From Adenanthera pavonina (Eukaryota; Streptophyta; Magnoliopsida; Fabales; Fabaceae): 64,000 nucleotides of DNA. The position numbers and the translations under genes were made by a program. The notes beneath the pieces are model-generated. The model worked only from the letters and a program-made list of their open reading frames with translations, had not been told where the DNA came from and did not search any database. How positions within the stretch are numbered: the first letter of the stretch is position 1; every line of letters begins with the position of its first letter. Location of the stretch: assembly GCA_026686845.1 (NCBI GenBank), contig JAIVEN010000013.1, positions 13,536,001-13,600,000 on the forward strand, in the 5' to 3' direction. Shown in pieces: positions 12,130 through 23,693 of this stretch.

Positions 12130-13804
12130 CAAAAGTACATTTAGGAACCCATTCTACCCTTTTGCTAAGGCCATTTTTCTTTAAAGAGCATGAATTGGAA
12201 ATATGACCCTTCTTATTACAGAAATGATAGGTGATAAAAGGGACTGCTCAATTGAGATATAGGAAGAAAACAAAGCAAATATTATTTCTGTTTCACATAT
12301 TTAGGTCAGGTATGAGCCTCAATAGTATTCAAAGAGTCACATGTCTTCTCATACCCTTCAGCAGGCACAAAATGCCTCATATACAGATTTTGATTTTTCT
12401 ACTTAATCTTTTCTTTGACTACACAAGGGTCATAACCAAGACCAGCCTTACCATGTGCAATCCTTTGATTACCTCGTAAAGCATACATGTCTTTGCCCTT
12501 TGTGAAATTAGCTAAACTCTTGAGAAGATATTCATTTTTATTTTTGAGTTCTATGCATAATTTGTAGCAGGAAAATTTAGCTTTATGCTGAAATGCAATG
12601 TCAGACACTTTTGATTTAGATTATAGCTTGTTAATTTTCTTCTTAGCAAGTTTAAGTTTTTTAGCTATTTTGATGAACTCATCATGAAAGTCATGAAATG
12701 CATCAAGTAATTCAGAGTAAGATGGTTTAGAAACATTTACCTTATCTTCATTGTCACTCTCAGATTGATTCTGACACCTTCTTCAGCATATGCCATCAAG
12801 CATAGGTTGACAATCTCTTCCTTATCTTCATCTTCTTCATCTGAGCTATTGCTCCAGATTAAGATGTCTACTTTCTTTTTCTTGCCCTTATCAGCTTTCT
12901 TGTCTCTTTCTTGCTTCTTCAAGAACTATGAGTACTCCCATTTGATGTGCCCTAGCTTCTTGCATTCATAGTAGATTATGGGCTCTTTATTTTCTCTTTT
13001 GTTGCTGGTTTCGGCTCCTTTCATGAAAAACTTCTTGCTTCTCTTCTTGCCACATAATTTACTAAATTTTCTAACCAACATTGCAAGAGTTTCTTCATTT
13101 ATCCCTTCTTCATCATTAGAATCTTCTTCTTCTGTAACTCTGAGTGCCAAGCTCTTGTTTTTATTATCTTGGCTTGCATCTTTAAGAGATTTTATCTTGC
13201 CCTCATATTCTTCTAAGTTGCCAAATAAAGAAGCAACAAAGGACATTGATTCTCCTCTTCCTTCTTCTATTGTTGTGACCTTTGGCTGCCATTTAAATAG
13301 AAAAGCTCTCAGAATTTTTCTGACTTTTTCAGACTGACTGTAATCTTTGCCAAGAGCCTTAAGTTGATTCACAATAATGGTGAATCTTATTTTTATCTCC
13401 TTGACAGATTCTCCTTCCTTCATTTTGAAGCCTTCATATTCTCCAATGAGAATACTAATTATGTTGTCTCTCATTCCACTAGTTCCTTTATGAGCTACCT
13501 CCAGAGTATCCCACATTTCTTTGGTAGTTATACATGAAGACACTTGGAAATATTTGTCTTGGGATAGAACACTCACTATATCAAATTAGGCTTTTGTGTT
13601 GATCAGAACTTTTCTTTTGTCATCGTCATCCTATTTTGCTTATGGCTTCAATTCCAGCTGTTTTTGTTCATTTCTCTTCATGGGGATAAAGTCTTCCCTT
13701 TCTACAATGGCCCACATATTGAGATCCAATGTCCTTAAGAATAGCTTCATCTTTATCTTCTAGTAGGTATAGTTCTGACTAACCAAGCCTGGAGGTCTGT
13801 TCAT
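12130..13804 (-). pseudogene. Copia gag remnant of element II (UBN2-type, two zinc knuckles)
   Basis: The likely start is ATG 13804 ('MNRPPGL'). The best block, 13576-12926, contains 'TTKEMWDTLEVAHKGT', 'EYEGFKMKEGES' and 'WQPKVTTIEE', the signatures of the UBN2 gag-polypeptide family of plant Copia elements. A first zinc knuckle follows, 'YECKKLGHIKWEYS' at about 12970-12926, with its last cysteine lost (CCHC expected). An acidic linker (12860-12790) leads to a second knuckle-like motif 'FCNKKGHISNSC' near 12230-12190. Stops at several places make it a pseudogene. Gag would form the virus-like particle in the cytoplasm. Confidence 0.82.
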
Positions 13805-13887
13805 GTTTGTATCTTCTAGAAGTAAGTTTTCACCTAAGCCAGCTATTACTTCTCCTGGAGTGTTTCTTCCTTTTGCTAGGAGTCCTA

Positions 13888-13899
13888 ACTCTAATGCCA
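13888..13899 (-). other. Decayed tRNA-Met primer-binding site, element II
   Basis: On the minus strand, two bases inside the LTR, this reads TGGCATTAGAGT. The canonical site TGGTATCAGAGC is seen perfectly in element III (31885-31896), so this copy has three changes, all transitions. Confidence 0.7.
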
Positions 13900-13901
13900 C
13901 T

Positions 13902-15426
13902 TGTTAGGAATATTGGCTTCTCAAGAGGGGGAGTGAATTGAGAAGTTTGAAATTTTTTTGCAAAAACACCATAACAATGAAAACAAAAATTTCCAGAAAA
14001 ATAGAGTATGATGAAAATGAATATATATATATATATATAAGAGAAGAGAAGAGAAGACTCAGTGATCTATCCTGGTTTGGTCCATTCTACTTGACCTATG
14101 TCCAATTCTCAAGTAACCACTTGAGATTTTCCACTATTAGCAAGAATTTAATGCGTTGCTTGTAATGCCACAGTACAATGCCTATACTCTATTCTAAGAA
14201 TACTAAAAATCTCTCTTAACACTCTTATAAGTATTTTCCCAATCCCTTTGTGAATCCTCTCACGAAGAATCTTTCTTTCAAATGAACAAAAGATTTTATA
14301 TAGAAGTGAATATTCTCTTAAAATAGAATAGATATGAAAGTTGACACAATAAATGTGGTGTGTCGGTGAAAAAGATTTGACTAAGAGATTTAGCAGAGTT
14401 TTTGCAACATCTGACTTAAATTCATTATCCACAATTTTAAATGAGATTCTATTTATAGATTTATGACTTAATTAGTTGTTAGACACAAGATTTAGCCGTT
14501 AGAGGCATTAACCAACAATTACTCAGTAAAATTAGTCGTTTACCAACCACATTAAATACATCTGACACACCAAAATTCGAATTTTAGGGCTTAATAGACG
14601 AATTTTGCAGAGACAAAAAATTAAGGATTTTAACGTTGAACTTCAAAATTCGTCTGTTATAATGTGACTTTCAAATTTCAATTTTGCAAAGATATCCCAT
14701 ATTGGTTTATGCGAATTTTCATATTAGAAGTGTGTCTGAAGAGATTGAACCATTGTCTCAAGTTTTCATATAGCATTTTGAAATTCAAATTTTAGAACTT
14801 GAAATTCATCTATTAGAGGCATATTCATCATGGCACAAAAGTTCTTCTCTATGAAGTTTAAATTTTAAATTGCAAAGTTTATCTGTCAGGAACATGCTCT
14901 AACAAGACTAATAAGTTTTCACCTCGAAATTCACACTTTAAAGCCCAAAGTTCATCTGTTAGAGGAAGTGACTATGAACTAACTTTGAACTTCACCAATA
15001 TTCGAAGACTAAGTTTCATGTAAATTTTACACACTTTCACTAACAATACTTAGCCCAAAATTCAAATTTTTGAACCAAAATTCATCTATCAGAGATAAAA
15101 CCATTGTAACTTCGAATTTTAGTAAGCAAAGTATGAATTTTGTAGAAAATAAACATAAGAAACACCAAAATTCATCTATTAGACAATATTTTTCAATTCT
15201 AACACATGCTAATATTAGATAATTTTGAAATAACTCATTTAAAAACTGTGGTAACATAAATAAGTAAAATTCAAAGCTTTTTACTTAGTGCACATAGTGA
15301 GAAATCTTAAAAACTAAATCTTCACTTATTCTTCACTAGATTTCTTCACTTTATCCTTTCATACTCCTTTGATATTCTCTTTCCAAGCTTTAGTTGTTTG
15401 GAATCATCAAAATTTTTGATTCAACA
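13902..15426 (-). repeat. Element II right (5') LTR, family A
   Basis: The 1,525-bp LTR starts TGTTAGGAATATTGGCTTCTC and ends TTGATTCAACA. It resembles the solo LTR at 1261 and the element IV LTR throughout. It closely matches the left LTR of element II only over roughly the last 400 bp. It has a TA-dinucleotide run and a GAGAA run at 14021-14058 and a minus-strand TATA box at 14450-14457. Confidence 0.82.
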
Positions 15427-15687
15427 AATTGCTCTCTACTTTACTATATCTTAATCTCTACTTAATTAGCTTAGTTAATTGGCTTGAAGGGCTAGTGAAT
15501 TAGGTTAATTAGGATAAGTTTTAGGTCTGGGTTAATATCAATTATTGATTATTTTTACTAGACCTCTCAAGAAAGAGTGAATTGGTATGACTTTGGATTG
15601 ATTTCTTATTAAGGGCATTACGATATTACTTTGGTAATGAGCACTTTTCTCTAATATTTGGATTAGCTTCTTAGATATCATTATAGG
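15427..15687. other. Older repeat remnant, left flank of LTR B
   Basis: Non-coding AT-rich sequence between element II and Gypsy-like LTR B. Together with 22618-23693 it was once one locus into which LTR B inserted. It may be an old Gypsy LTR or leader; the evidence is thin. Confidence 0.3.
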
Positions 15688-17099
15688 TGTAACATCCCAA
15701 GAAAGTTAAAATATCTAGAAATATATAGAAAATTTGCAAACATGGGTAGACACCGTTTTGCATGAAAAATGGCAAAGAGGTTATTTTTTCTGATTGAGAG
15801 GAAAAATGAGAAAATTATATTTTTACCCCTAAAGAATTATAAAAATGATATCTATGTCCCAAGCCTAAAAATTCACATGGAATAAGGATGCAAAAGTTCT
15901 TGGGGAAAATTACATCTAATAACCTGAAAGTTTCAAAAATTAAAATTTAACCCTGGGTTATGGGTAATTTTGTAAATATGTAAAATTATTGTCAAAACAA
16001 ATCTCTCAATGAGATGAGCCTAATGGTATATGGCACTGAGGGTTAATGTTTAAGGATGAAGAAATAATTAATGCCGAGTGTCCAAAAGTAACAGTAAACT
16101 GATAAAGTAAATTATGGGCCCCACCGATGATTAAAAGATAACTGAGACAGGATATAGGCCATATATGAATATCATTTGACATATGATAATTATGGAAATA
16201 TAAAAATAAAATTAGAATAGTCCTGTAGCCCACAAATACTAAATTACTACAAAGGCGATTTTATTGGTACGATTAAAAATTACCCGGTTCAAGATTTATC
16301 TGGACTAAGAAAAATTGAGCATACTAGACACTTGGAACACTCTCATTGGAAGTGCAAAATGGGCAGCTTGGGCAGCTTGAATTTTTGGTAAAACTTCCTC
16401 AAGAAGTTGTTGAATTTTTGGCCAAAAAGTAAGCATGGTTACTTTTGCTAATTAACCATGATTAACAATATCATCAAACCACCTAATTAACCATTTAATT
16501 ACCATCTTTCCACTTCATTTCATGAGAGTTGCAGCAGCAAATACAGGGCTGAAAAATGCAAGAAAGAAAGGAGAGAAAAGAGTGAAGGAGAAGAGAAAGC
16601 TCAAGGGAAAGTTGAAAGCTTAAGTTCTAGGTAAGTCTTCTACTACTTCAAACTTGCTATTTGTAGTATTTGGAGCAAGGTTCATGGATTATTTTTTCTT
16701 CTCCATCCTCTTAAGGTTTCATCCATGGCATGATTTAGCAAGAAATGGAGTTTTCCAGCCATAAATCATAGGGAGAATGATAGAATGTTCATTTAAAGCT
16801 TGAATATGCAAGTAGTTTGTTGTATACCAAAGTGTAGCAATTTTTCTTGAATTCCCCTGATTTTTTATGAGCTATTGTTCACACTCAGGGTAGGAATTTC
16901 ATAAATTGGACCTCAAAAATGGGTTCCCCATGGTCCAAAACCTTAGGAACAAGTGTTGATTTTATGAAAAAGCTTAAGATTAAGTGCCTGTTTGGATTTA
17001 CAAATTAAGCGCTTATGATGTAAAAAAAAGCACTTATTTAATAACTTCCCAAACACCAACCCAATTTGCATAATTGCTTATCTCAAAATAAGCTCGGTT

Positions 17100-18238
17100 G
17101 AATTAAGCTGGCTTCCGTAGCTTTTCCATAATCACTTCAGGGAATAAGGTGACCGTTGGACACATTAATGGGCTCTTAACTTTTTTATCAACCCATTTGA
17201 CCAAAACTGCCCCACCTTTACTTTTGTCTCGCGTATCTTCTTCTTCGGCCATTTGCTCCCCAGCCACCGTCATCGTCCTGCTTGGTTCTTTTTCTGCTTG
17301 GAGTGTCACTGCGTTCAACAGTCGTCGGCCTCCTACAAACTCCTTCATAGTTGTCATCCTCTCTTCTCCTTCGGCGATCACCGCGTCAAACCCCCATCGG
17401 CCGCCTGCAAACTCCCTCATTGCCGTGCTCTGCCTTCTCGTTCCTTTCTCACCATCGCGTCTCAGATCCAGTCCACCTCACGGCCACAGTCGTCCAGAAA
17501 ATGCCTCACTGCCTTGACCTCTCTTCCTCGTCATCGCCGGGAACTTTGCCTTCTCTTAAATTTCCGACCACCGCGTCTCAGAACCACTCGGCCGTGGGAC
17601 CATAGTCATCCAAAAAATACTCTGCCTTGTCCTCTGTTTCTCATCCTCGCCATGAACTGTGGTCGGCGTTTGGAGAATTCTGCGAGGTACTTCCCGGCTA
17701 TATCACTGTAGGTGCCTTCAATCTCTGGATCTGGGACAGACGGTATGTTCTAGTAACAATATTGCTTGATCTGTCGGAGTTGGACTTAAATCCGAGTATT
17801 TGTCCCCCATATAAACCTGATTTTCCCTGATCTGATATGTCTCACGCTCCACTATGATTTGCTTGCAGCTCCATCATCTTCCGTGGGTGTGTTGCCTCAT
17901 CCTGTGTCTGCTACCTCCGTGGGTGAGCTTGCTGTGTGAGTACCCTCTATCCTGCCCTCTCTTTCAGTTCTGCTCTATGCTAAAAAGAAACAAAACTGAA
18001 ATGGCTTGCTTGTTGGGTGTGCTTGCTAGGTGTCCTAAAGTTGGTTTTTTTTATATATACATTCCTAGTTATTGGACTGTTGTTCGATTTGAAGATTTGC
18101 ATCTCAACTCTTATCTGCATTTTATTATACTCTTTATGTGCTTTAATTGGCTGTCATTTGTTGATTATCAGTTGATTGTGTTTTTAGGTGTTATAAAAGT
18201 GTTGGATTCTTTTAGCTGAACTTTTTGTTAATAGAGTC
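17100..18238 (+). other. C-rich leader of the Harbinger element
   Basis: The 1.1 kb before the first gene is far richer in C and G than its surroundings, especially 17140-17960, and contains many CCG, TCG and CTC steps. Short overlapping open stretches occur in two frames (for example 17253-17711 and 17149-17517). Their translations are low-complexity and rich in S, P and R, with no domain I recognise. It most likely holds the promoter and 5' UTR; a captured host fragment is possible. Confidence 0.45.
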
Positions 18239-19261
18239 ATGAGTAATGAGAAGGTGAAAGCAACTTGGGACACGAATGTAACTGAGATTTTGATCAAACT
18301 ATGTGTGGAACAAGTCCAAAAAGGGCAGCGGCTGGGCAGTAGTCTGAATAAAACTGGATGGGTTGCTGTTATTGCTGGGTTTAAGGAAAAGACTGGCAGA
18401 AATTACACTAGGGCACAGCTTAAGAATAGGTTGGATGTCCTTAGAAAAGATTGGACTTTATGGTGTAAGATGCTTGAAAAAGAGTCAGGTGTAGGGTGGC
18501 TTCCTGGACAACAAACTATTGATGCATCTGATTCATGGTGGGAAAAAAAGATATCGGTATGTAATTTAATTTATTTGATGTTATAATATGCGTAGTTTAC
18601 TGAACTTTTGTGTAATATGTTATACTAATTATAAGTAAATTTGCAGGAAAATCCAGAATATAAGAAATTCAGATATAGAGGACTTCAATTTGAGGATGAA
18701 TTAACAATATTATTTAGAAGTGTAGTGGCAAGTGGGGTGCATGCATGGACACCGTCGTCAGGGACATTACCTGATGATGTTGGAGAGGATGATGATGTGT
18801 ACTGTCCATGTGTAGACCTACAGGAGGGATCAGGAGATAGTGAAGAAGATCTCGGTAATGATTCATGTAGACAAAGTGCTGGAGTGAGTGGTGAGTTTGG
18901 GGATCTGAACTTGAACACTTCCCAAGGGTACTCTAGTGAAAAAAGTAGCGGCAAGAGGAAGAGGATGGGACCTTCAGAAGGAAGGAAAAAACATAAAGCC
19001 ACCAATACAGGGCAGATAGTTGATGCTATCAGTAGGATTGCTGATGCACAGGAATCGCGAGGAAAACAGAAGGCCTCAACATCTATGGGTGAAGTTATGG
19101 CTCAATTAAGTTCATTAGAGGCTGTCTATAGTGATCTTGACTGGTATTTCAAATGTTGTGAAGTCCTCTCAGACCCCACCAAAAGGGACATCTTTGTACA
19201 TTTAAGACATGATGAGGAAAGATTGTTGACCTGGTTGAAGCTTGCTGCATCTAGAATTTAG
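18239..19261 (+). CDS. Harbinger ORF1: Myb/SANT-like DNA-binding protein
   Basis: Two exons, 18239-18556 and 18647-19261, joined in phase 0 (donor G|GTATGT, acceptor TTGCAG|G), give 310 residues. Residues about 8-106 form a Myb/SANT-like domain (Myb_DNA-bind_3 type) with spaced tryptophans, starting 'ATWDTNVTEILIKLC' and closing 'SDSWWEKKI'. The domain continues into exon 2 with 'NPEYKKFRYRG'. An acidic, serine-rich middle follows, then a basic nuclear-signal candidate 'GKRKRMGPSEGRKKHK'. In this superfamily ORF1 is known to bind element ends and help bring transposase to the nucleus. Host genes with the same domain exist, but the position inside inverted ends assigns it to the transposon. 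The frame is open. Confidence 0.9.
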
Positions 19262-19517
19262 GACAGTTAACTTTAGTTGTAAAATGTGACTTGTAGAGTT
19301 CCTATGAGGATGTTCAACTTTATTGCTAATTTAGGATGTTCAACTTTGTTATCTTAGGTTGCTTATTGTGACTTTGTTATAACTGTGACTTGGATATTTG
19401 CCTACTGTAGATTGAAGTATAATTTTAGTTCACTACTTTTTTTCAAAGAATTATGAAGAACATGATATTTTCTAAATATTTACTTTAATATTTCACCTTC
19501 CAGGTTTGAAGAGTTAA

Positions 19518-20783
19518 ATGGGAGACTCAGACTCATCTGAAGATGATTTTAATGACGTTGCAAACGTCACTGCATTAGTTAGGTTGTATGCGGTAAAACA
19601 TTTATGTAAGGAGCCCCGAAGAACTAGTGAATATACAGGTCATGTGTGGGTAAATGAAATTTTACAGGGTCATCCTATTCGTTGTTATGAGATGTTTCGT
19701 ATGGAAAAGAATGTATTTTTTCAACTTTGCAATGAATTGGTCGAAGAACATGGGTTAAAGGGAACTAGGAGAATGGGGGTGCAAGAAATGCTTGCAATTT
19801 TTTTGAACATGATTGGGCATGGGGTTGGAAATAGGATGCTACAAGAGAGATTTCAGCACTCAGGAGAAACTATAAGTAGACATTTCCATCGAGTCTTAGC
19901 GGCTTGCCTTAGACTAGCAACAAAAAATATTAAGCCAAAAGATAATAGATTTCGTGGTGTACCATCAAAAATACGGCGTGATAAGCGATATTGGCCGGTT
20001 TTCAAAAATGCTATAGGCGCTATTGATGGTACTCATATCCCATGTGTTGTTGCTCCTAGTGAACAACCGAGATTTATTGGAAGAAAAGGATATCCAACAC
20101 AAAATGTAATGGCTGTATGTGATTGGGACATGTGCTTTACTTTTGTGTTAGCTGGATGGGAAGGCACTGCACATGATGCTCGTGTTTTTGATAATGCCAT
20201 CACAACGGCTTCCATGAATTTTCCGCACCCACCTGAAGGTATGTTTCTTATTAATACCTTTATCTATTATTGAGTTGCCATTACAAATGTTTGACAATGT
20301 TTCCATTGACCATTAGGTAAATATTATTTGGTGGATGCTGGTTATCCAACACCACCTGGATATCTTGGTCCATATAAACGTGAACGCTACCACATTCCAG
20401 ATTTTCGGCGTTCCTCTGGATATGCGAACAATAATGAACGATTCAATTATTACCATTCCAGTTTAAGATGCACCATAGAAAGATCTTTTGGAGTTTGGAA
20501 GAACAGATTTCCAATTTTACATCGCATGCCTAGTTACAAATTTCAAACACAAGTTCAGATAGTATGTGCTACAATGGCTATACACAACTTCATTAGAAAG
20601 AATTCCCAAACAGATTCTGAATTCTTACGATTTGAAACTGAAGATGTGGTTCAGCAAGACGGTAATGATGGTGATGAGTATCAACCCGCATCTGGAAGTT
20701 CAACTATGACATCCTCAAGAGAAATGGATTATATTCGTGATTTACTTAGAGATCAAATTGTCCAATCTTTACAAGACAATTAG
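19518..20783 (+). CDS. Harbinger DDE transposase (HARBI1-like nuclease)
   Basis: Exons 19518-20238 and 20317-20783 (donor G|GTATGT, acceptor TTAG|GT, phase 1) give 395 residues. Residues about 55-130 form a helical N-terminal domain. The nuclease follows: D170 in 'AIGAIDGTHIPC', D220 in 'GWEGTAHDARVFDNA', and E295 in 'CTIERSFGVWKNRFP'. These are the DDE triad of the HARBI1/PIF family, with the usual 'GKYYLVDAGYP' block across the splice. The length fits the family. The start was chosen as the first ATG before an acidic leader, 256 bp after the stop of ORF1. The protein would cut and rejoin element ends at TAA/TTA targets in the nucleus. No break is visible, so activity is possible but untested. 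Confidence 0.95.
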
Positions 20784-21115
20784 TTATGTATAATTATTTT
20801 TTAATATTAAACTTTAGTATTTTTAATTTTTACTTTAACATGAATACTGACAATTCTAATTATGTAATATTTTCATATTATTCATAAATTAGAATTTTAC
20901 ATATTTACATATTAAAATTTTATCCCATTACATAATATTATTATGTATAAATAATTCATTTATAAAAAAAGTAGTATTATTTAAGGATCAGGGGCATTTA
21001 AGACATTTCAAGTCAAGATCTATCCAAAAGTGATTTTCAGAATTTTTATCCAAACACAATCAATTATGGAAAATCACTTTTTAAGTTTAACTATCCAAAC
21101 ACAAATCATTTTTTA

Positions 21116-21177
21116 CATAATCACTTATTCTCATAATCACTTATACATAATCACTTATGCATATAATCACTTATGGA
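21116..21177 (+). repeat. Subterminal repeats of the Harbinger element
   Basis: Four near-identical copies of ATAATCACTTAT are packed into about 60 bp just inside the right inverted end; related AAGTGATT and AATCACTTTT steps lie upstream (21026, 21070). Such subterminal repeats are the expected binding sites for the ORF1/transposase pair. Confidence 0.75.
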
Positions 21178-22612
21178 AAAGCTAATCCAAACACACCCTA
21201 AGAAAGTGAAAATTTAGGGTTTGAAGCTTAATTTGGATGAACAGTAACCATAGGTAGAGATGGAGTTTGGTAATTTTGAGGCCATATTTGAATTCCTCAT
21301 GGAAAATTACATGTAATGGAGGTATAATTCATCATTTTTGAGCAAGGAATGAATTTTTGGTGAATTTTTGAAGAATTAGGATTTCATGAACACTTTTTGA
21401 AGAAAGTCATGGAACCATTAGCTTGAGTAATTATTTGATGATATGTTTAGGTTTTAGGAAGTCTAAGAAAGCTTGGAGAAGTGTTAGAAGGTCCAAGAAG
21501 TGTTGGACAAAGTGTGGGAAGCAAGGAAGTACTATAAGGTAGATAATTCTCTTTACTAACATCACATTGTCATTATTGTTTCTTTGATATTTGACACTAT
21601 GGCATATGTATAAAATGTTGATTTGTGATATTTCTATGATGTTGGCTGAGCTTTATGAGGGGTTTTGAGTCCTGGGATGTCCATTTTACAAAATAAAATT
21701 CTGCTAAAATTTTTATAAAATTTATATGTTCAAATGTGCTTATGTGATGAATTAAGGTTTATATGATGTTTCTATGAACAATGTGATGATATGATGGCAT
21801 GTATGGGATTTATCTACTAAAATTCTTTGAATCTCACCCTCCCACATATTAACCTTGATTAGGTAGCAACAATGGTAAGACCTCCAAGGAAGAAAAGTGA
21901 AAGGAGAAAGAATTTGGTATTTAATTTGATGGTGATTGCATTGGTTATGTGTTTTGACCTCTTATGTAAATTTGTAATGATGAGGTTAAATATGTTTTTT
22001 TAAGTTTTTATGTTTCTTTAAGTCCTAGCTAGTGTGTGGCATGATATGAAGATAAAATATGGTCATGTGAATATCTTACAATTTTTGTATTGTAAGTATG
22101 AGGATAAAAATGGTCATCTTGATCTATGTAGAGTAAATGTGCCACTGTTTCAACTTTTTGATGTATAAAGTATTAATATTATATATTTTTAAAAATTATA
22201 CAAACAGGGCTTTAAAATTATCTAAATATTTCTCAATTTGAATGTGTATACGAATTATGGTGATTTTTCAAAGTTAGCCCAGAAAACTGGAATTTTAGGA
22301 ATTTACCATATGAATAGTAGAAATTCATGAAATTTACTGTGCAAATTGGCAAAGTAATTGTACTAATTGATATTTTTCTATGTAGATAATGTTTTAAGCT
22401 ATCCATGAAGACTTGAATCACTCTCATATGATTTTTATTGAATTAGTTACAATTTTTAGGAGTTCGCAAAAAAAAGGGATTAAATGAATAGTACCCTTTA
22501 AATCGAATAAATTTATTATAATATTTTATTATGATTCAAGCTTCTATTTAAGTATAGTTGGTCTCTAATGAGGTCTAATACATGAGAAATGGTCCTAGAT
22601 AGAGGTGTTACG

Positions 22613-23693
22613 GTAGGTGTGTTTGAGATGCTAAATTCACATATTGGATGGTTTGTTCATATCAAAATTGATTGATTATTGGGCTGATTTGATGATTGTA
22701 TACCTATGGAAAGTAATGATAATTCAAAGTTCCCTAATTAGCTTGAATTGACTTTATGCCTTTAAGATATTTGTTCAATTGCTTAGGTGACTTTGAAAGA
22801 TCATCTGTACATGTTAAAATTCCTCAGTAAGGATGTTAAATTGGGTTGTAATTTGTGTTCAATTCATGCTAGCTTTTTTGCATTTCCCTTGGAGATAATA
22901 CATATTATCTTGTGATTCATCCATTGTCTAATTTCCAACTTGAACCAAGCCACATTTTTCATATCTAATACACGTATTTATCCACATTTTTTACTACTCA
23001 TTTCCATGTCTTAGATTGTTATTATTTTGATCATTTTAGATTTAATTCATTTAAGAATTTTCTTCTAAACCACAACCCTCCTCATAGACTTAGTTTTAGA
23101 CATTGCATTACATTTAGCTAGGTTATATTCTCATTTCAATGACTCAATCTTAATTAATCATTATTCCTAGTTATCCTCTAGTGAGAAACGACCTAAGATC
23201 ATCCCTATACTACATTCCTTTTACTTCCTAGTTTAATTGAAATTAACCTTGTGACAAGGTTCAGTTTTACCCATATACATAACAACTGTGGAAAGTCGAG
23301 TTTCTAAATCAGTGACTGATCCACAAAGTGGAAACTCTAGATCAATGACTGATCTAGAATATATATAATTTTTTAAAAATAAATTTCTATGAAATTTACA
23401 TCAATCTTCTTGTTACAAAAATTGATAAAATTATACAGAACATTTTACAACACCAACAATGACATTCAATTTCATACTCAGAACTTATACTAAATAAATC
23501 CCCAAATATATAATCCAAGTCAAATAAGGTTACAAGTCAAAACCATCGAGGCTAGTTACAACAACTCTCTCTAATGCAAAATAAAACTAGGAGAGCAGTT
23601 CAAAACCACAGCCAAAATCAAACTAAGTTTAGTAATTTCATTAGTGAAAATTCTCCTATTCCTAGCATCCCATCCTATTTCTAGCATCCCATA
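22613..23693. other. Non-coding spacer, possible old Gypsy remnant
   Basis: This is the right flank of LTR B up to element III. Near 23180 it has 'AACGACCTAAGATCATCC' followed by 'CTATACTAC', which resembles sequence near the LTRs of Athila/Tat-type Gypsy elements. A short duplicated motif, 'ATCARTGACTGATC', occurs at about 23309 and 23341. No coding region is supported. Confidence 0.35.

Larger units (their letters stand above)
5273..15426 (-). mobile_element. Element II: Sirevirus-like Copia retrotransposon, chimeric LTRs, no RT
   Basis: Read on the minus strand the order is LTR (15426-13902), primer-binding site, gag, protease, pre-integrase and integrase, third ORF, polypurine tract, LTR (8013-5273). 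The gag zinc knuckles, the long LTRs and an ORF after pol fit the Sirevirus lineage of Ty1/Copia. Reverse transcriptase and RNase H are missing: the linker after integrase runs straight into the leader of the third ORF near 10440-10560. All ORFs carry stops or shifts. The two LTRs are of different families over most of their length, and the flanks CAAGA (5268-5272) and AATTG (15427-15431) do not match, so the two ends probably come from different insertions. The left LTR also holds a 1.2-kb DNA transposon. Confidence 0.8.
16984..21198 (+). mobile_element. Complete PIF/Harbinger transposon with two intact genes
   Basis: The 4,215-bp element is bounded by TAA target duplications (16981-16983 and 21199-21201). 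The inverted ends are GTGCCTGTTTGGATTTA on the left and GGGTGTGTTTGGATTA read inward from the right. The right subterminal region repeats ATAATCACTTAT four times (21116-21177); the left has related 'GCGCTTATGATG' and 'GCACTTATTT'. Two genes lie in the same orientation: a Myb/SANT-like protein (18239-19261) and a DDE transposase (19518-20783). Both read through with one intron each and no visible stop. This two-gene layout is the standard autonomous form of the superfamily. It sits inside Gypsy-like LTR B, whose halves continue on both sides. Confidence 0.93.
15688..22612. mobile_element. Gypsy-like solo LTR, copy B, split by a Harbinger element
   Basis: It starts TGTAACATCCC at 15688 and ends GGTGTTACG at 22612. 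The 5-bp flanks ATAGG (15683-15687) and GTAGG (22613-22617) match at four of five positions. Without the Harbinger insert and one TAA it is about 2.7 kb. It carries no recognisable gag or pol. TGTAAC..GTTACA ends and a 5-bp target are typical of Gypsy LTRs, but the lineage cannot be named. Copies A and C share its blocks. Confidence 0.6.

Noticed and set aside
12978..13337. Plus-strand open stretch of 119 codons
   Set aside because: Antisense shadow of the gag remnant of element II.
17253..17711. Open stretch of 152 codons in the Harbinger leader
   Set aside because: Overlaps equally long stretches in other frames, low-complexity translation, no domain; explained by GC-rich composition.
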